A DNA stretch of 64,000 nt from Rhizobiales bacterium Ga0077537 (GTDB lineage: Bacteria; Pseudomonadota; Alphaproteobacteria; Rhizobiales; Hyphomicrobiaceae), in assembly GCA_001464955.1 (NCBI GenBank), contig LNEM01000015.1:62001-126000 (forward strand), given 5' to 3'. Position 1 is the stretch's first letter, and every line of letters begins with the position of its first letter. Made by a program: the position numbers and the translations under genes. Shown piece after piece: positions 53,543-62,514 of this stretch. A model generated the notes under the pieces. The model had not been told where the DNA came from and did no database searches. It saw only the letters and a program-made list of their open reading frames with translations.

Positions 53543-54487
53543 ATGGCCGGATACACCGTTTTCCAGACGCTCGAACAGCGGCTGACAGAGCCGCTCAACC
53601 AGTTCATCAGCGCCGGCGCCCAGGGCGTCGCGTCCTACGTCAGCGGACCGCTGACCACGGCGTTGACGCTCTACGTCATCATCTACGGCTTTCTGATCAT
53701 CCGGGGCACCATCAACGATCCGCTGACCGAGTTTGCGTTCCGCACGCTCAAGCTCGGCGTCATCGTCATGCTGGTTCGCAATGCGGGCGACTATCAGACC
53801 TACGTCGTCGAACTCTTCTTCCACTCGATCCCCAACGAGATCGGCAGTGCCCTCAACTCCGGCGCGACAACGTCGGCCTCGGCGTTCGACGCGCTGCTCG
53901 ATCAGGGCCAGGCGGTCGCCCACGCGATCCTGAAGAAAGCCAGTAGCTGGAGCATCAGTGAGGCGTTCTTCAGCGCCCTCGCCTGGATGCTGGTCATCAT
54001 CTCGTCGTTCGTGGTCGCCTCGATCGGGTTCATCGTATCGCTGTACGCCAAAGTTGCGCTCGCGCTGGTGCTGGCGCTCGGGCCCGCGTTCATCGCGCTC
54101 GCCATGTTCGATGCGACGCGGCGGTTCACGGAAGCCTGGATCGGGCAGCTCGTGAACTACGTCGTGCTGCAGATTCTGGCCGTTGCCACCGGCGCCCTGC
54201 TGATCACCACGATCGGCGAGGTCTACCGGATGGGCAATGGCTACGCCGACTTCCTCATGACGGCGATGTCGGTCGGCGCCGTGTCGACCTCGGCGGCCAT
54301 CATCTTCTACCAGCTGCCATCGATCGCCTCGGCACTTGCGGCCGGCGGAGCATCGCTGTCCTACGGTTACAGCGCCTCGCGTGATCTCAAGAACGGCACG
54401 CCCTATCGCGCCGGTGCGGCGGCAGCGTCCGCCAGTGGACGCGCCGCAACGGCCGCCTGGACCAAACTGAAAGGCAAGACATCATGA
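53543..54487 (+). CDS. virB6: VirB6 family inner-membrane channel protein
   Basis: A 314-residue polytopic protein with about six membrane segments (for example LTTALTLYVIIYGFLII, FSALAWMLVIISSFVVASIGFIV, ALALVLALGPAFIALAMF), the VirB6/TrbL architecture, and a conserved WIGQLVNYVVLQIL. A GAAGAAAC site precedes the ATG. The stop overlaps the virB7 start (ATGA). Confidence 0.9.
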   Translation: MAGYTVFQTLEQRLTEPLNQFISAGAQGVASYVSGPLTTALTLYVIIYGFLIIRGTINDPLTEFAFRTLKLGVIVMLVRNAGDYQTYVVELFFHSIPNEIGSALNSGATTSASAFDALLDQGQAVAHAILKKASSWSISEAFFSALAWMLVIISSFVVASIGFIVSLYAKVALALVLALGPAFIALAMFDATRRFTEAWIGQLVNYVVLQILAVATGALLITTIGEVYRMGNGYADFLMTAMSVGAVSTSAAIIFYQLPSIASALAAGGASLSYGYSASRDLKNGTPYRAGAAAASASGRAATAAWTKLKGKTS

Positions 54488-54666
54488 CCCTTCGAACCTT
54501 CACCGCGTTGCTGCTCGTGTCAGCGATCACATCCGGCTGCGCGTCGATCCGCTACCCGCTGCCGTCCTGCGATGGCGGCGCCCGCCGGGCTCTCAATGCG
54601 GGTCTCTGGAGCTACGAGAAGCGCTCCGATCTGAACGATACCGCGTCACGCCTGGCGTGTGGGTGA
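54484..54666 (+). CDS. virB7: VirB7-like lipoprotein
   Basis: A 60-residue lipoprotein. The lipobox region ITSGC, with the modified Cys at about residue 19, follows a hydrophobic signal (FTALLLVSAI). It stabilises VirB9 in the outer-membrane core by analogy. The position between virB6 and virB8 supports the assignment, since sequence alone is weak at this length. Confidence 0.78.
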   Translation: MTLRTFTALLLVSAITSGCASIRYPLPSCDGGARRALNAGLWSYEKRSDLNDTASRLACG

Positions 54667-54677
54667 GGAGACCAGAG

Positions 54678-55346
54678 ATGACCCAAGAGCCACTGAAAGA
54701 ATATTTCGAACGCGCTCGACGCTTCGATCAGGACCGGCTGTTGACCGCCTATCGCTCGACACGCACGGCCTGGAGCATCGCTGGCGTTTCTGCCGTACTG
54801 GCCGCCTGCAGTGCGTTGGCCGTTGCCGCATTGGCACCGTTGAAGTCCGTCGAGCCGTTCGTGATCCGGGTCGACAATGCGACGGGGATCGTCGATGTCG
54901 TCAGCGCACTCACCAGCGAAGCCGGCCGCTACGACGAGGCCGTGACCAAGTTCTTTGCGGCCCGTTACGTGCGGGCGCGTGAAGGATATGTGGCTGTTGA
55001 GGCCGAGGAGAACTTCAAGACGGCCTCGCTGCTGTCGACGCAGCCTGAGCAAGCCCGGTTCGCCGCGATCTATCGTGGCGGCAATCCCGAGAGCCCGCAG
55101 AACATCTATGGCCGTACCGCCAACGCCCGCATCGCGGTCAAGGCGATCTCGCTCATCAACAAGTCGGTCGTCTCGGTCCGCTATCTGCGCACCGTCACCC
55201 GCGGCGATGACGTGCGCACCACCCACTGGGTGGCCACGCTGACGTTTGCCTACGTCAACGCGCCGATGTCGACCACCGACCGGCTCGTCAATCCGCTGGG
55301 CTTCGTCGTATCCGAATACCGCGCCGATCCGGAGGTGTTGCAATGA
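54678..55346 (+). CDS. virB8: VirB8 family inner-membrane assembly protein
   Basis: A 222-residue protein with one membrane segment at about residues 32-55 (WSIAGVSAVLAACSALAVAALAPL). A periplasmic VirB8/NTF2-like domain follows, with VEPFVIRVDNATGIVDVV and WVATLTFAYVNAP. The family start region (EYFERARRFDQDR) is clear. It overlaps virB9 by 4 nt. Confidence 0.92.
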   Translation: MTQEPLKEYFERARRFDQDRLLTAYRSTRTAWSIAGVSAVLAACSALAVAALAPLKSVEPFVIRVDNATGIVDVVSALTSEAGRYDEAVTKFFAARYVRAREGYVAVEAEENFKTASLLSTQPEQARFAAIYRGGNPESPQNIYGRTANARIAVKAISLINKSVVSVRYLRTVTRGDDVRTTHWVATLTFAYVNAPMSTTDRLVNPLGFVVSEYRADPEVLQ

Positions 55347-56320
55347 TGATCACCAAACCATTCCTTGCCGGACTGTTTGTTCTTGGCATTGCTGCATCCG
55401 CGCTCGCCGTCGAGACGCCGCGCCAGGCCCCTGATGATGGCCGCATCCGGTTCGTCGACTACCAGCCATTCAATGTCGTCCGGATCGTCGGCACGCTGCG
55501 TTCGTCGGTGCAGATCGAGTTCGCCGCCGACGAGGACATCGCCCATGCCGCGCTTGGCAACACGGTCGCCTGGGAGATCGCGCCGGCAGGCAATATTCTG
55601 TTCCTCAAGCCGCGAGAGAACCAGCCCGCCACCAATCTGAGTGTCGTCACGACACGGCGCGACGGCTCGAAGCGCAGCTATCAGCTTGAGCTGACCATGA
55701 GCCAAGGCAAGGAAGGGCGCGACGGTAGCGTCGGTCCTGCGCCGGACGCGTTCTTCTACGTGAAATACCGCTATCCCACCGATGACGCGGAACGTCGCCG
55801 ACTGGAGGGGGCACAGCGCAGTGCTGTGGCCAAGTCCGGAGAGGCGAGCCAAGTGCTCGCCTTCCACGAGACCTACGGTCCGCGCAACTGGCGCTACTCG
55901 GCGCAAGGGGCAGAGGCCATCGAGCCGAAGTCGGTCTACGACAACGGCAAGGTGACGACGATGGCCTTCGCCGGCAATACAGAAGTCCCGGCGATCTTCC
56001 TCGTCAACACCGACGGCACTGAAAGCCTGGTGCCGAAGTCGGTTCAGGGCGAACTGGTCCTGGTGCACGCCATTGCGGCCAAGTTCATTCTGCGGCGTGG
56101 CCACGACGTCCTCTGTCTCTTCAACGAGGGCTACAAGCCCGAGGGCCTCGATCCCGGCACCAAGACCACGTCACCGGCCGTCGAACGGCTCGTCGCCGGG
56201 CCGGCGTTGAAAGCACCTATGTCGGTGGCGTCACCGTTGCCGCCACCCGCGGTTCTGGCTGCGCCCGTCGGTATGGCGCCGCCAGCCAAACTTGATCAAC
56301 GCAACACGGGAGGCCGGTGA
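55343..56320 (+). CDS. virB9: VirB9 family outer-membrane core protein
   Basis: A 325-residue protein with a signal peptide (LFVLGIAASALA). The VirB9/CagX pattern follows: RIRFVDYQPFNVVRIVG, ENIAHAALG-like EDIAHAALGNTVAWEIAPAGNILFLKPRE, and a proline-rich C-terminus (SVASPLPPPAVLAAP). It forms the outer ring with VirB7 and VirB10. Confidence 0.93.
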   Translation: MMITKPFLAGLFVLGIAASALAVETPRQAPDDGRIRFVDYQPFNVVRIVGTLRSSVQIEFAADEDIAHAALGNTVAWEIAPAGNILFLKPRENQPATNLSVVTTRRDGSKRSYQLELTMSQGKEGRDGSVGPAPDAFFYVKYRYPTDDAERRRLEGAQRSAVAKSGEASQVLAFHETYGPRNWRYSAQGAEAIEPKSVYDNGKVTTMAFAGNTEVPAIFLVNTDGTESLVPKSVQGELVLVHAIAAKFILRRGHDVLCLFNEGYKPEGLDPGTKTTSPAVERLVAGPALKAPMSVASPLPPPAVLAAPVGMAPPAKLDQRNTGGR

Positions 56321-57495
56321 TGACCGTCACGCTCGATTCCAAGTCCGAAATCCGCGGCGAGCGCCGCGAGCATGTCGCCACGACAGGCGGCACGCAGAAC
56401 GTCATGCTCAAACGCGGCATCGCCGTTGCGGCGCTGGTCATGTTCGCCGGTACTGCGCTCTGGGCCACCATGAAAACGCCTAAGACGAAGGCGGTCGCGC
56501 CCGAAAAGGTGATCATCCGCCAGACGGCGGCGTTCGAAGCGGCGCAGTTGCCAGTGCCCGCTCCCCAACCGCCGGTCGCGCAGTTCGTGCCGGCCGCCGC
56601 GCTGCCGACACCGCCGCTGCTGCCGCCGTCGCCGGAGAAGAACGATCTGATGGACTCGGCGCGCCGCGCGCCGGTCATGGCCTTCAATCGTCAGAACCGG
56701 GCGCAGGGTGCCGCGACTGCAAGTTCAGCCTCGATGGCAGCCTACGGCGCTCAGCCCACGGGCGCCGAGGACGGCGGAGCGTTCGAGAAACTGCTCAAGC
56801 CGACCGTGCTTGAAGGATCGCGCGCCGGCCACATCGGCAATCGCGACACCATCATCGCCATGGGCACCTCGATACCCTGCGTGCTGGAGACCGCGCTGCA
56901 ATCCGATCAGCCGGGCTTTGCCACCTGCGTCATCAATCGCGACGTGCTGTCGGACAACGGCCGCGTTGTGCTGCTCGAAAAGGGCACGCAGGTCATCGGC
57001 GAGTATCGTGGCGGCCTCAAGCGCGGCCAGTCCCGCCTGTTCGTGTTGTGGAACCGTGCCAAGACGCCGACAGGCGTGATCATCACCATCGCCTCGCCTG
57101 CGACCGACGCCATCGGCCGCGCCGGCTTCGATGGCTACGTCGATGATCATTGGCTCGAACGCTTCGGTTCGGCGATGCTGCTGTCGATCGTCAGCGACGC
57201 ATCGCAGTTCGCCGGCCAGCAGTTGCAGCAGGGTAGCAACATCCAGGCGAATGGCAGCACACAGGCCGGTAAGCAGGGCGCGGCCATTGCCGTCGAGCAG
57301 TCGATCAATATCCCGCCGACGCTGATCAAGCACCAGGGCGAGCTGGTCAACATCATGGTCGGGCGCGATCTCGACTTCTCCCACATCTACAGGCTGCGGG
57401 TGAAGTCGCAGGCCGAGCTGCAGCGCGAGTTCGGTCCGGCAGCCAGCGAAACATACGGTGCGGCCATTCCCGCCGGCCGCAGTCTCAAGGACTGA
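56320..57495 (+). CDS. virB10: VirB10 family TrbI-like energy-transducing channel protein
   Basis: A 391-residue protein. A cytoplasmic N-tail is followed by one membrane segment at about 31-50 (GIAVAALVMFAGTALWATM). A proline-rich periplasmic arm (about 70-110: PVPAPQPPVAQFVPAAALPTPPLLPP) leads to the C-terminal TrbI/VirB10 beta-barrel domain (IGNRDTIIAMGTSIPCVLETALQSD, GQRRLFVLWN-like GQSRLFVLWN). It spans both membranes. TGATG overlap with virB9. Confidence 0.93.
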   Translation: MTVTLDSKSEIRGERREHVATTGGTQNVMLKRGIAVAALVMFAGTALWATMKTPKTKAVAPEKVIIRQTAAFEAAQLPVPAPQPPVAQFVPAAALPTPPLLPPSPEKNDLMDSARRAPVMAFNRQNRAQGAATASSASMAAYGAQPTGAEDGGAFEKLLKPTVLEGSRAGHIGNRDTIIAMGTSIPCVLETALQSDQPGFATCVINRDVLSDNGRVVLLEKGTQVIGEYRGGLKRGQSRLFVLWNRAKTPTGVIITIASPATDAIGRAGFDGYVDDHWLERFGSAMLLSIVSDASQFAGQQLQQGSNIQANGSTQAGKQGAAIAVEQSINIPPTLIKHQGELVNIMVGRDLDFSHIYRLRVKSQAELQREFGPAASETYGAAIPAGRSLKD

Positions 57496-58502
57496 TGCCA
57501 GTGTCCGCCAGAAATCAAGACAAGGCCGTCGTGGTGACGCTTCTGGAGCCGTTCTCGCGGCTCCTGGCCCGGTCCGATCTCTACGAGCTGGTCGTCAACA
57601 CGCCCGGTGAAATTCTCACCGAAGGGCGCGACGGCTGGACCCGGCACGAGGCGCCCGAGTTGACGTTCGATCGCCTGATGCGACTGGCGCGCGCGGTCGC
57701 AAGCACCTCGGCGCAGGTCATCGACGAAACCCGGCCCGTTCTGTCGGCGACGCTGCCGGGCGACGAGCGTATCCAGATCGTGATCCCGCCGGCGGTCACG
57801 CGCGGAACGGTCAGTGTGACCATCCGCAAGCCGTCGAGCGTGACGCTGTCGCTGTTCGATCTCGAACATGGCGGGCTGTTTGCAGATGTGCGCCCGCCGT
57901 CGGTCGCGCCGCGTGCCGACGCAGAGTTGTTGGACCTGTACGACCGCGGCGCCTGGCCTGAGTTTCTCGGGCGCGCCGTCGTGGCGCGCAAGAACATCCT
58001 GATTTCAGGCGCGACCGGCTCGGGCAAGACCACACTGTCGAAGGCGCTGATCGCGAAGATCCCCGCGCATGAGCGGGTAATTACCATCGAGGACACGCCG
58101 GAGCTGGTCATCCCCCAGCCGAACCATGTGCGGCTGTTCTATTCGAAGGGCGCGCAGGGCCTCGCCAAGGTCGGACCGAAAGAGTTGCTCGAATCCTGCC
58201 TGCGCATGCGACCCGACCGCATCCTGCTGCAGGAACTGCGCGACGGCACCGCGTTCTACTACATCCGCAACGTCAACTCCGGCCACCCCGGCTCGATCAC
58301 CACCGTCCACGCCGACAGCGCCCGCCTCGCCTTCGAGCAGTTGACCCTGCTCGTCAAGGAGAGCGAAGGCGGCCAGGATCTGGCGCGCGACGACATCCGT
58401 GGGCTGCTGACGATGCTGGTCGACATCGTCGTCCAGTGCAAACGCGTTGACGGGAAGTTCCGGGTGACGGAGGTGTACTATGGGCCAAGGCAGGGGCAGT
58501 AG
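57495..58502 (+). CDS. virB11: VirB11 family P-type traffic ATPase
   Basis: A 335-residue hexameric ATPase, last gene of the operon. Walker A GATGSGKTT at about residue 174-182, Asp box TIEDTPEL, Walker B DRILLQELRDG, His box HPGSITTVHADS. All four motifs are intact. It starts on the last base of the virB10 stop (TGATG). Confidence 0.96.
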   Translation: MPVSARNQDKAVVVTLLEPFSRLLARSDLYELVVNTPGEILTEGRDGWTRHEAPELTFDRLMRLARAVASTSAQVIDETRPVLSATLPGDERIQIVIPPAVTRGTVSVTIRKPSSVTLSLFDLEHGGLFADVRPPSVAPRADAELLDLYDRGAWPEFLGRAVVARKNILISGATGSGKTTLSKALIAKIPAHERVITIEDTPELVIPQPNHVRLFYSKGAQGLAKVGPKELLESCLRMRPDRILLQELRDGTAFYYIRNVNSGHPGSITTVHADSARLAFEQLTLLVKESEGGQDLARDDIRGLLTMLVDIVVQCKRVDGKFRVTEVYYGPRQGQ

Positions 58503-58883
58503 GCGGGCGGGTCGTCATTGACGAGCGAGGTCGATGACGGGCATAGTCCGCTGATTGGGGGGACAGCGGACGCTTACGGCTGCGGACTACAAAAACGGAC
58601 TGGGCCATGTGTGGACGGCTCCGGGTTGTCAAGGGGTTCGGCACGTTGCAGCGCTGGTCGGAGCAGCCATGTGTTCGGCCTTTGAATGCAGCGCACAGTG
58701 GCTGCTGGCCATAATGCCTTCCGCGGATCAGGTCCCGGTCAAAAGGACGCATTCGACAATGCGCTGGCCCAAATGGGTTGTCCTGATCACCGGATCGACC
58801 GGTTCTGCATTACGTGCTGTCAGCCCTTTCCAACCGTTCCATCACACCGTTGCCGGCGCGATCTCGCTCTTCGTCGCCAAGCC
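58503..58883. other. 381-bp gap between virB11 and the IS110 transposase
   Basis: No gene supported. It contains a perfect 7-bp dyad TCCGCTG-N10-CAGCGGA (58547-58570) shortly after virB11, without a T-run. The rest may be the left end of the insertion sequence; its boundary is not clear. Confidence 0.4.
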
Positions 58884-59915
58884 CTATCGAGGCAGGGCGA
58901 CGGGTTCCTTGTAGCTCGTGCCCTTGGCCATCATCGCCCAAGCCATGCGCGCCATCTTGTTGGCGAGCGCAATCGCCGCGACCTTCGCTGGCCGACGCTC
59001 AAGGAGCTTTGTCAGCCAGGGTCTCGACTTCGTTCCGTGGATCTTGGCATATCGGATCACAGAGATTGCACCTGTATAGAACAGGCTCCTCAAGTAGCGC
59101 TCGCCTTGCTTCGTAATGCTGCCAAGCTTCTCTTTGCCGCCGCTGGAATTCTGTTTCGGCACGAGCCCAATCCACGCGGAGAAATCGCGGCCAGATCGAA
59201 ACGCCTTCGGATCGGCAACGCTGGCGACGAGGGCTGTGGCGAGTGCGGGCCCAATGCCTGGGATCGCATCGAGACGCTTGCATGTCTGGTTCGAACGATG
59301 CCAGGCGCTGAGACGCTGATCGAGTTCAAGAACCTGCGCTTTGACGAGCTGCAGCTGCTTGTCGAGCAGTAACAAGCACATGCGAGCCGTTTCTGGCACA
59401 CGCTCATCCTCCGGATTGGCAACGACATCCAGCAGCTCTTCTACGCCGTTGCGGCCAAGCGGCGCAACAATTCCAAACTCGGCGAGGTGAGCGCGTATGG
59501 CGTTGATGACTGAGGTTCGCTGCCTGATCAGCAAGTGGCGCGTTCGGTGCAAGACGAGACACCCTTGTTGCTCAACAGTTTTGGTCGGCACAAAGCGCAT
59601 GTTCGGCCGCTGCACCGCTTCGCAGATCGCCTCGGCGTCGGCGGCATCGTTCTTCTGGCGTTTGACATAGGGCTTCACATAGGCCGGCGGCATGAGCTTG
59701 ACCGTATGCCCGAGGGCTTGCAGTTCGCGCGACCAATAATGCGACGACGCGCAGGCCTCGATGCCGACCAAGCAGGGAGACTGCTTCTTGAAGAAGGCCA
59801 GAACCCGCGCGCGTTTCAATTGCTGGCGGGTGACAATATTCCCTTCGGCATCAACGCCGTGAACCTGGAAAACCGACTTCGCAATGTCGAGACCGATGAT
59901 TGCGATTGCTTGCAT
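58884..59915 (-). CDS. IS110-family transposase (DEDD type)
   Basis: A 343-residue transposase with the RuvC-like N-domain: Asp10 (GLDIAKS), Glu53 (GIEACAS), Asp90 and Asp93 (KNDAADAEAI). The C-terminal transposase_20 domain has IPGIGPALATAL at about 218-229 and the conserved FSAWIGLVPKQNSSGGKEKLGSITKQG. It looks intact. It is inserted downstream of the virB operon; the ends are not resolved, as expected since IS110 elements lack prominent terminal repeats. Confidence 0.93.
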   Translation of the reverse strand: MQAIAIIGLDIAKSVFQVHGVDAEGNIVTRQQLKRARVLAFFKKQSPCLVGIEACASSHYWSRELQALGHTVKLMPPAYVKPYVKRQKNDAADAEAICEAVQRPNMRFVPTKTVEQQGCLVLHRTRHLLIRQRTSVINAIRAHLAEFGIVAPLGRNGVEELLDVVANPEDERVPETARMCLLLLDKQLQLVKAQVLELDQRLSAWHRSNQTCKRLDAIPGIGPALATALVASVADPKAFRSGRDFSAWIGLVPKQNSSGGKEKLGSITKQGERYLRSLFYTGAISVIRYAKIHGTKSRPWLTKLLERRPAKVAAIALANKMARMAWAMMAKGTSYKEPVALPR

Positions 59916-60128
59916 GAGTTGCTCCTCCGAATAGCGGTCACCTCATCGGCAACCAGCTTCATGGCGCTCACGCGCCGGCGGGAGGAGCCGTCCACAGCAT
60001 CAATAGGGTGCATTGCAATGACGGAGCGGATTATCTTGCCGATCATCTGTTCCCCGACACCTTACCGGACATAGACAACTAGGGTATGATGCCGAAGACT
60101 GGACCTGGACCTTCATGGGAGGCACCCG

Positions 60129-60770
60129 ATGACACCGTGGGAAATCCGTACGATCGAGTTTGCAAATTGCAACTGCGCCTACGGCTGCCCCTGCCAGTTC
60201 AACGCCCTGCCCACCTATGGCAACTGCGAGGCCGTTGTCTGCAATGAGATCACCGAAGGTCACTACGGCGACGTCAAGCTTGACGGGTTGCGTTTTGGCG
60301 GGATTTTTCAATGGCCCAAGGCCATTCATGAGGGCAACGGCAAGGCTCAGCCCTTCGTTGATGAGCGTGCAAATCCGGCTCAGCGCGATGCGATCCTCAA
60401 AATCATGTCGGGACAAGATACCGACCCTTTCGCGACCGTGTTCGCGGTCTTCGCTTCGACCTTGATCGAGGTTTATGCCCCCATCTTCTCGAAGATCGAT
60501 TTCGACGTCGATGTCGACGCACGCAAGGGGCGCTTCGTCGTGCCGGGCGTTGCCGACTGCCGCGGCGAGCCGATCAAGAATCCCGTCACGGGTACCGAAC
60601 ATCGCGTTCGCATCGATATCCCGCACGGGTTCGAGTACGAGGTCGCCGAGATGGGGAGCGGGACCGCGACCACGCAGGGCAAGATCCAGCTCAATCTCAA
60701 GGACAGCTATGGTCAGTTCGCCCGGCTCCACCTCAACAACCACGGCGTCGTCAAGAGCCGCAAAGCGTAA
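60129..60770 (+). CDS. DUF1326 domain-containing protein
   Basis: A 213-residue protein with the DUF1326 pattern: a Cys-rich start (NCNCAYGCPCQFN) that could bind metal, then TYGNCEAVVCNEITEGHYGDVKLDGLRFGG and FEYEVAEMGSGTA. No signal peptide. It is 6 nt upstream of the DUF2182 gene. The two families are frequent neighbours and are thought to be a metal-related pair, but no reaction is known. Confidence 0.85.
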   Translation: MTPWEIRTIEFANCNCAYGCPCQFNALPTYGNCEAVVCNEITEGHYGDVKLDGLRFGGIFQWPKAIHEGNGKAQPFVDERANPAQRDAILKIMSGQDTDPFATVFAVFASTLIEVYAPIFSKIDFDVDVDARKGRFVVPGVADCRGEPIKNPVTGTEHRVRIDIPHGFEYEVAEMGSGTATTQGKIQLNLKDSYGQFARLHLNNHGVVKSRKA

Positions 60771-60776
60771 CCTGTC

Positions 60777-61601
60777 ATGACCGCAGCTGCGACGGCCGTC
60801 GAGACGCTCCTGCGGCGTGAGCGCACCATCGTCCTGGCCGGCTTGCTGCTGATTACGGCGCTGGCGTGGTTATGGATCGTCGTCGGCTCCGGGACCGGCA
60901 TGAGCGCCCTCGACATGACGACGTGGCGGTTTCCTCCCCCGCTTCACGACTGCCCGACAGAGAATTGGACGATCGGCTATGCGGTCGTGATGTTCTTTAT
61001 GTGGTGGATCATGATGATCGCCATGATGACGCCGAGCGCAGCCCCCTTGATTTTGCTCTACGCACGCGCCTACCGCCATGAACAACGACAGGGCAAACTC
61101 CCCGATGGGGTCGTGCCCACGTTCGTCTTCGCGCTTGGCTATCTCCTGGCATGGGCCTGCTTCAGTGTGGTCGCGACGGGGCTTCAATGGGGATTGGAGC
61201 GTGCCGGGCTCCTGAACCAGATGATGATGTGGAGTATCAGTGCCTATTTCACCGCCGTGGTGCTGATTGCCGCTGGCCTTTATCAATTCACGCCGCTCAA
61301 AGTCGCCTGTCTGCAGCACTGCCGGTCGCCCGTCCAGTATCTCGCCGAGCACTTCCGTCCCGGTGCCCCAGGCGCCATACGGCTCGGATGGAAGCACGGA
61401 CTTTACTGTCTCGGCTGCTGCTGGTTCCTGATGGCGCTGCTGTTTGCAGGCGGCGTCATGAACCTCATTTGGATTGCTGGCCTATCTATCTATGTTTTGA
61501 TCGAGAAAATCGCACCGCAAGGCGAGAAGATCTCCCGCGCGGCAGGTGTTGCGATGGTGCTCGTTGGTCTATGGGTGATCGTTCAGAGATACATGGCGTG
61601 A
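60777..61601 (+). CDS. DUF2182 domain-containing integral membrane protein
   Basis: A 274-residue membrane protein with about seven hydrophobic segments. The hallmark MWWIMMIAMMTPSAAPLILLYAR is near residues 74-96, and a second family motif, GLYCLGCCWFLMALLFAGGVMNL, near 205-227. Met and Cys residues in the membrane suggest metal (copper) handling, by analogy with predicted metal-binding proteins of this family. It is the partner of the DUF1326 gene. Confidence 0.85.
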   Translation: MTAAATAVETLLRRERTIVLAGLLLITALAWLWIVVGSGTGMSALDMTTWRFPPPLHDCPTENWTIGYAVVMFFMWWIMMIAMMTPSAAPLILLYARAYRHEQRQGKLPDGVVPTFVFALGYLLAWACFSVVATGLQWGLERAGLLNQMMMWSISAYFTAVVLIAAGLYQFTPLKVACLQHCRSPVQYLAEHFRPGAPGAIRLGWKHGLYCLGCCWFLMALLFAGGVMNLIWIAGLSIYVLIEKIAPQGEKISRAAGVAMVLVGLWVIVQRYMA

Positions 61602-61994
61602 TCGGCGCCGGAGCAAAGCTGCAGCATGGTCCATCGACCGAAACCCGAAGCATCCAAGCCATCAGTGATCTGACAGAGCCGTGGCATTGTTCAGCTTTCC
61701 CCAAGTGCACGGGACAGATGCCCCTCGGGACCTGACGCGATAGGTTCGATTGCCGACGATGGTGGGCGGATAGGCCACTCATCAAGTGGGCCAGGAGCCG
61801 CCGCTATCTGACAAGTCGTCGACGACGTCCGCATTTTCCAGCTCCGGACATCCAGCACGCCAGTCTGCCTTCAGCACGCGCCGGATATATAAACTGCGGG
61901 TGAACAAGCACTTCAGACACGGTTCAGCCGATAGAGCGCATGGTTCGTTCCATCGAGCTTGGGAGCTTCAACCCAACCCCTTAGGAGTGTCACC
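61602..61994. other. 393-bp gap upstream of the curlin gene
   Basis: No gene supported. An AT-rich spot with ATATATAAAC at about 61886-61896 may be part of the curlin promoter. An AGGAG site lies just before the curlin ATG. Confidence 0.4.
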
Positions 61995-62441
61995 ATGTCG
62001 TCCCGTCTCAGCCTTTCCCTCGCAGCCCTTGCGCTGTCCCTCGGCGCAACCGTGAGCACGTCAGTTGTGCCGGCACATGCCGAAGGCTACGTCTCGATCC
62101 AGCAACGCGGCTGGGCAAATGGCGCCGCAGGCAGCCAGCGCGGCTACCGCAATCGTCTCACCGTACAACAGGACGGCTCTAGTAACTCGGCCCACAGCCG
62201 CCAGTACGGCAACCACAATCGTGCCGTCGTCGGTCAGAGCGGCAATCATCACTCCGCTTCAACCTACCAGAATGGTCGTGGCAACATCGCTGGCGTGGCT
62301 CAATTCGGCACGGGCCATACCGTGGTCACCTCTCAGGACGGCAATGGAAATGCTGTCGGCGTGATCCAGGCTGGACGCAATAATCGAGCGAATACGACCC
62401 AGGTCGGTGCAGGCAACGTATCCGTGATCGTGCAGGACTGA
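61995..62441 (+). CDS. curlin repeat protein (CsgA-like amyloid subunit)
   Basis: A 148-residue exported protein. The start at 61995 follows AGGAGTG. The signal peptide is RLSLSLAALALSLGATVSTSVVPAHA. The mature part consists of about five curlin-type repeats of about 22 residues with the Gln/Gly/Asn spacing Q-x-G-x-x-N (for example QYGNHNRAVVGQSGNHHS and QNGRGNIAGVAQFGTGH). This is the pattern of amyloid-forming curli subunits. It probably self-assembles into surface fibres. A CsgH-like gene follows 73 nt downstream. Confidence 0.88.
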   Translation: MSSRLSLSLAALALSLGATVSTSVVPAHAEGYVSIQQRGWANGAAGSQRGYRNRLTVQQDGSSNSAHSRQYGNHNRAVVGQSGNHHSASTYQNGRGNIAGVAQFGTGHTVVTSQDGNGNAVGVIQAGRNNRANTTQVGAGNVSVIVQD

Positions 62442-62514
62442 GATCCTGCATCTTCTATCTTATGGTGTATGAGAAGCAGCATCTTCTCACACTTCTTCCG
62501 AAGGAGTAGCAGCC

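Larger units (their letters stand above)
27099..58502. mobile_element. integrative conjugative element (minimum extent) at tRNA-fMet
   Basis: It begins at the 3' end of the initiator tRNA gene and carries a full conjugation set: coupling protein TraG, TraC, TraD, oriT-like region, relaxase TraA, and virB1-B11. It also has a LuxR regulator, an AlpA-like regulator and a restriction/defence cargo (36998-48514). The set-up resembles the pAtC58 scheme, where TraACDG processing genes work with an AvhB (VirB-like) pore. No integrase gene and no second copy of the tRNA 3' end were found in the window, so an integrase and attR may lie to the right, or the element is decayed. Confidence 0.75.

Noticed and set aside
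59535-60074. Plus-strand frame of 179 codons
   Set aside because: Antisense shadow of the IS110 transposase start region; no motifs.
62080-62430. CRISPR-like or tandem DNA repeat
   Set aside because: The repetition is at protein level (curlin repeats of about 22 residues); the DNA units are not identical and have no spacers.
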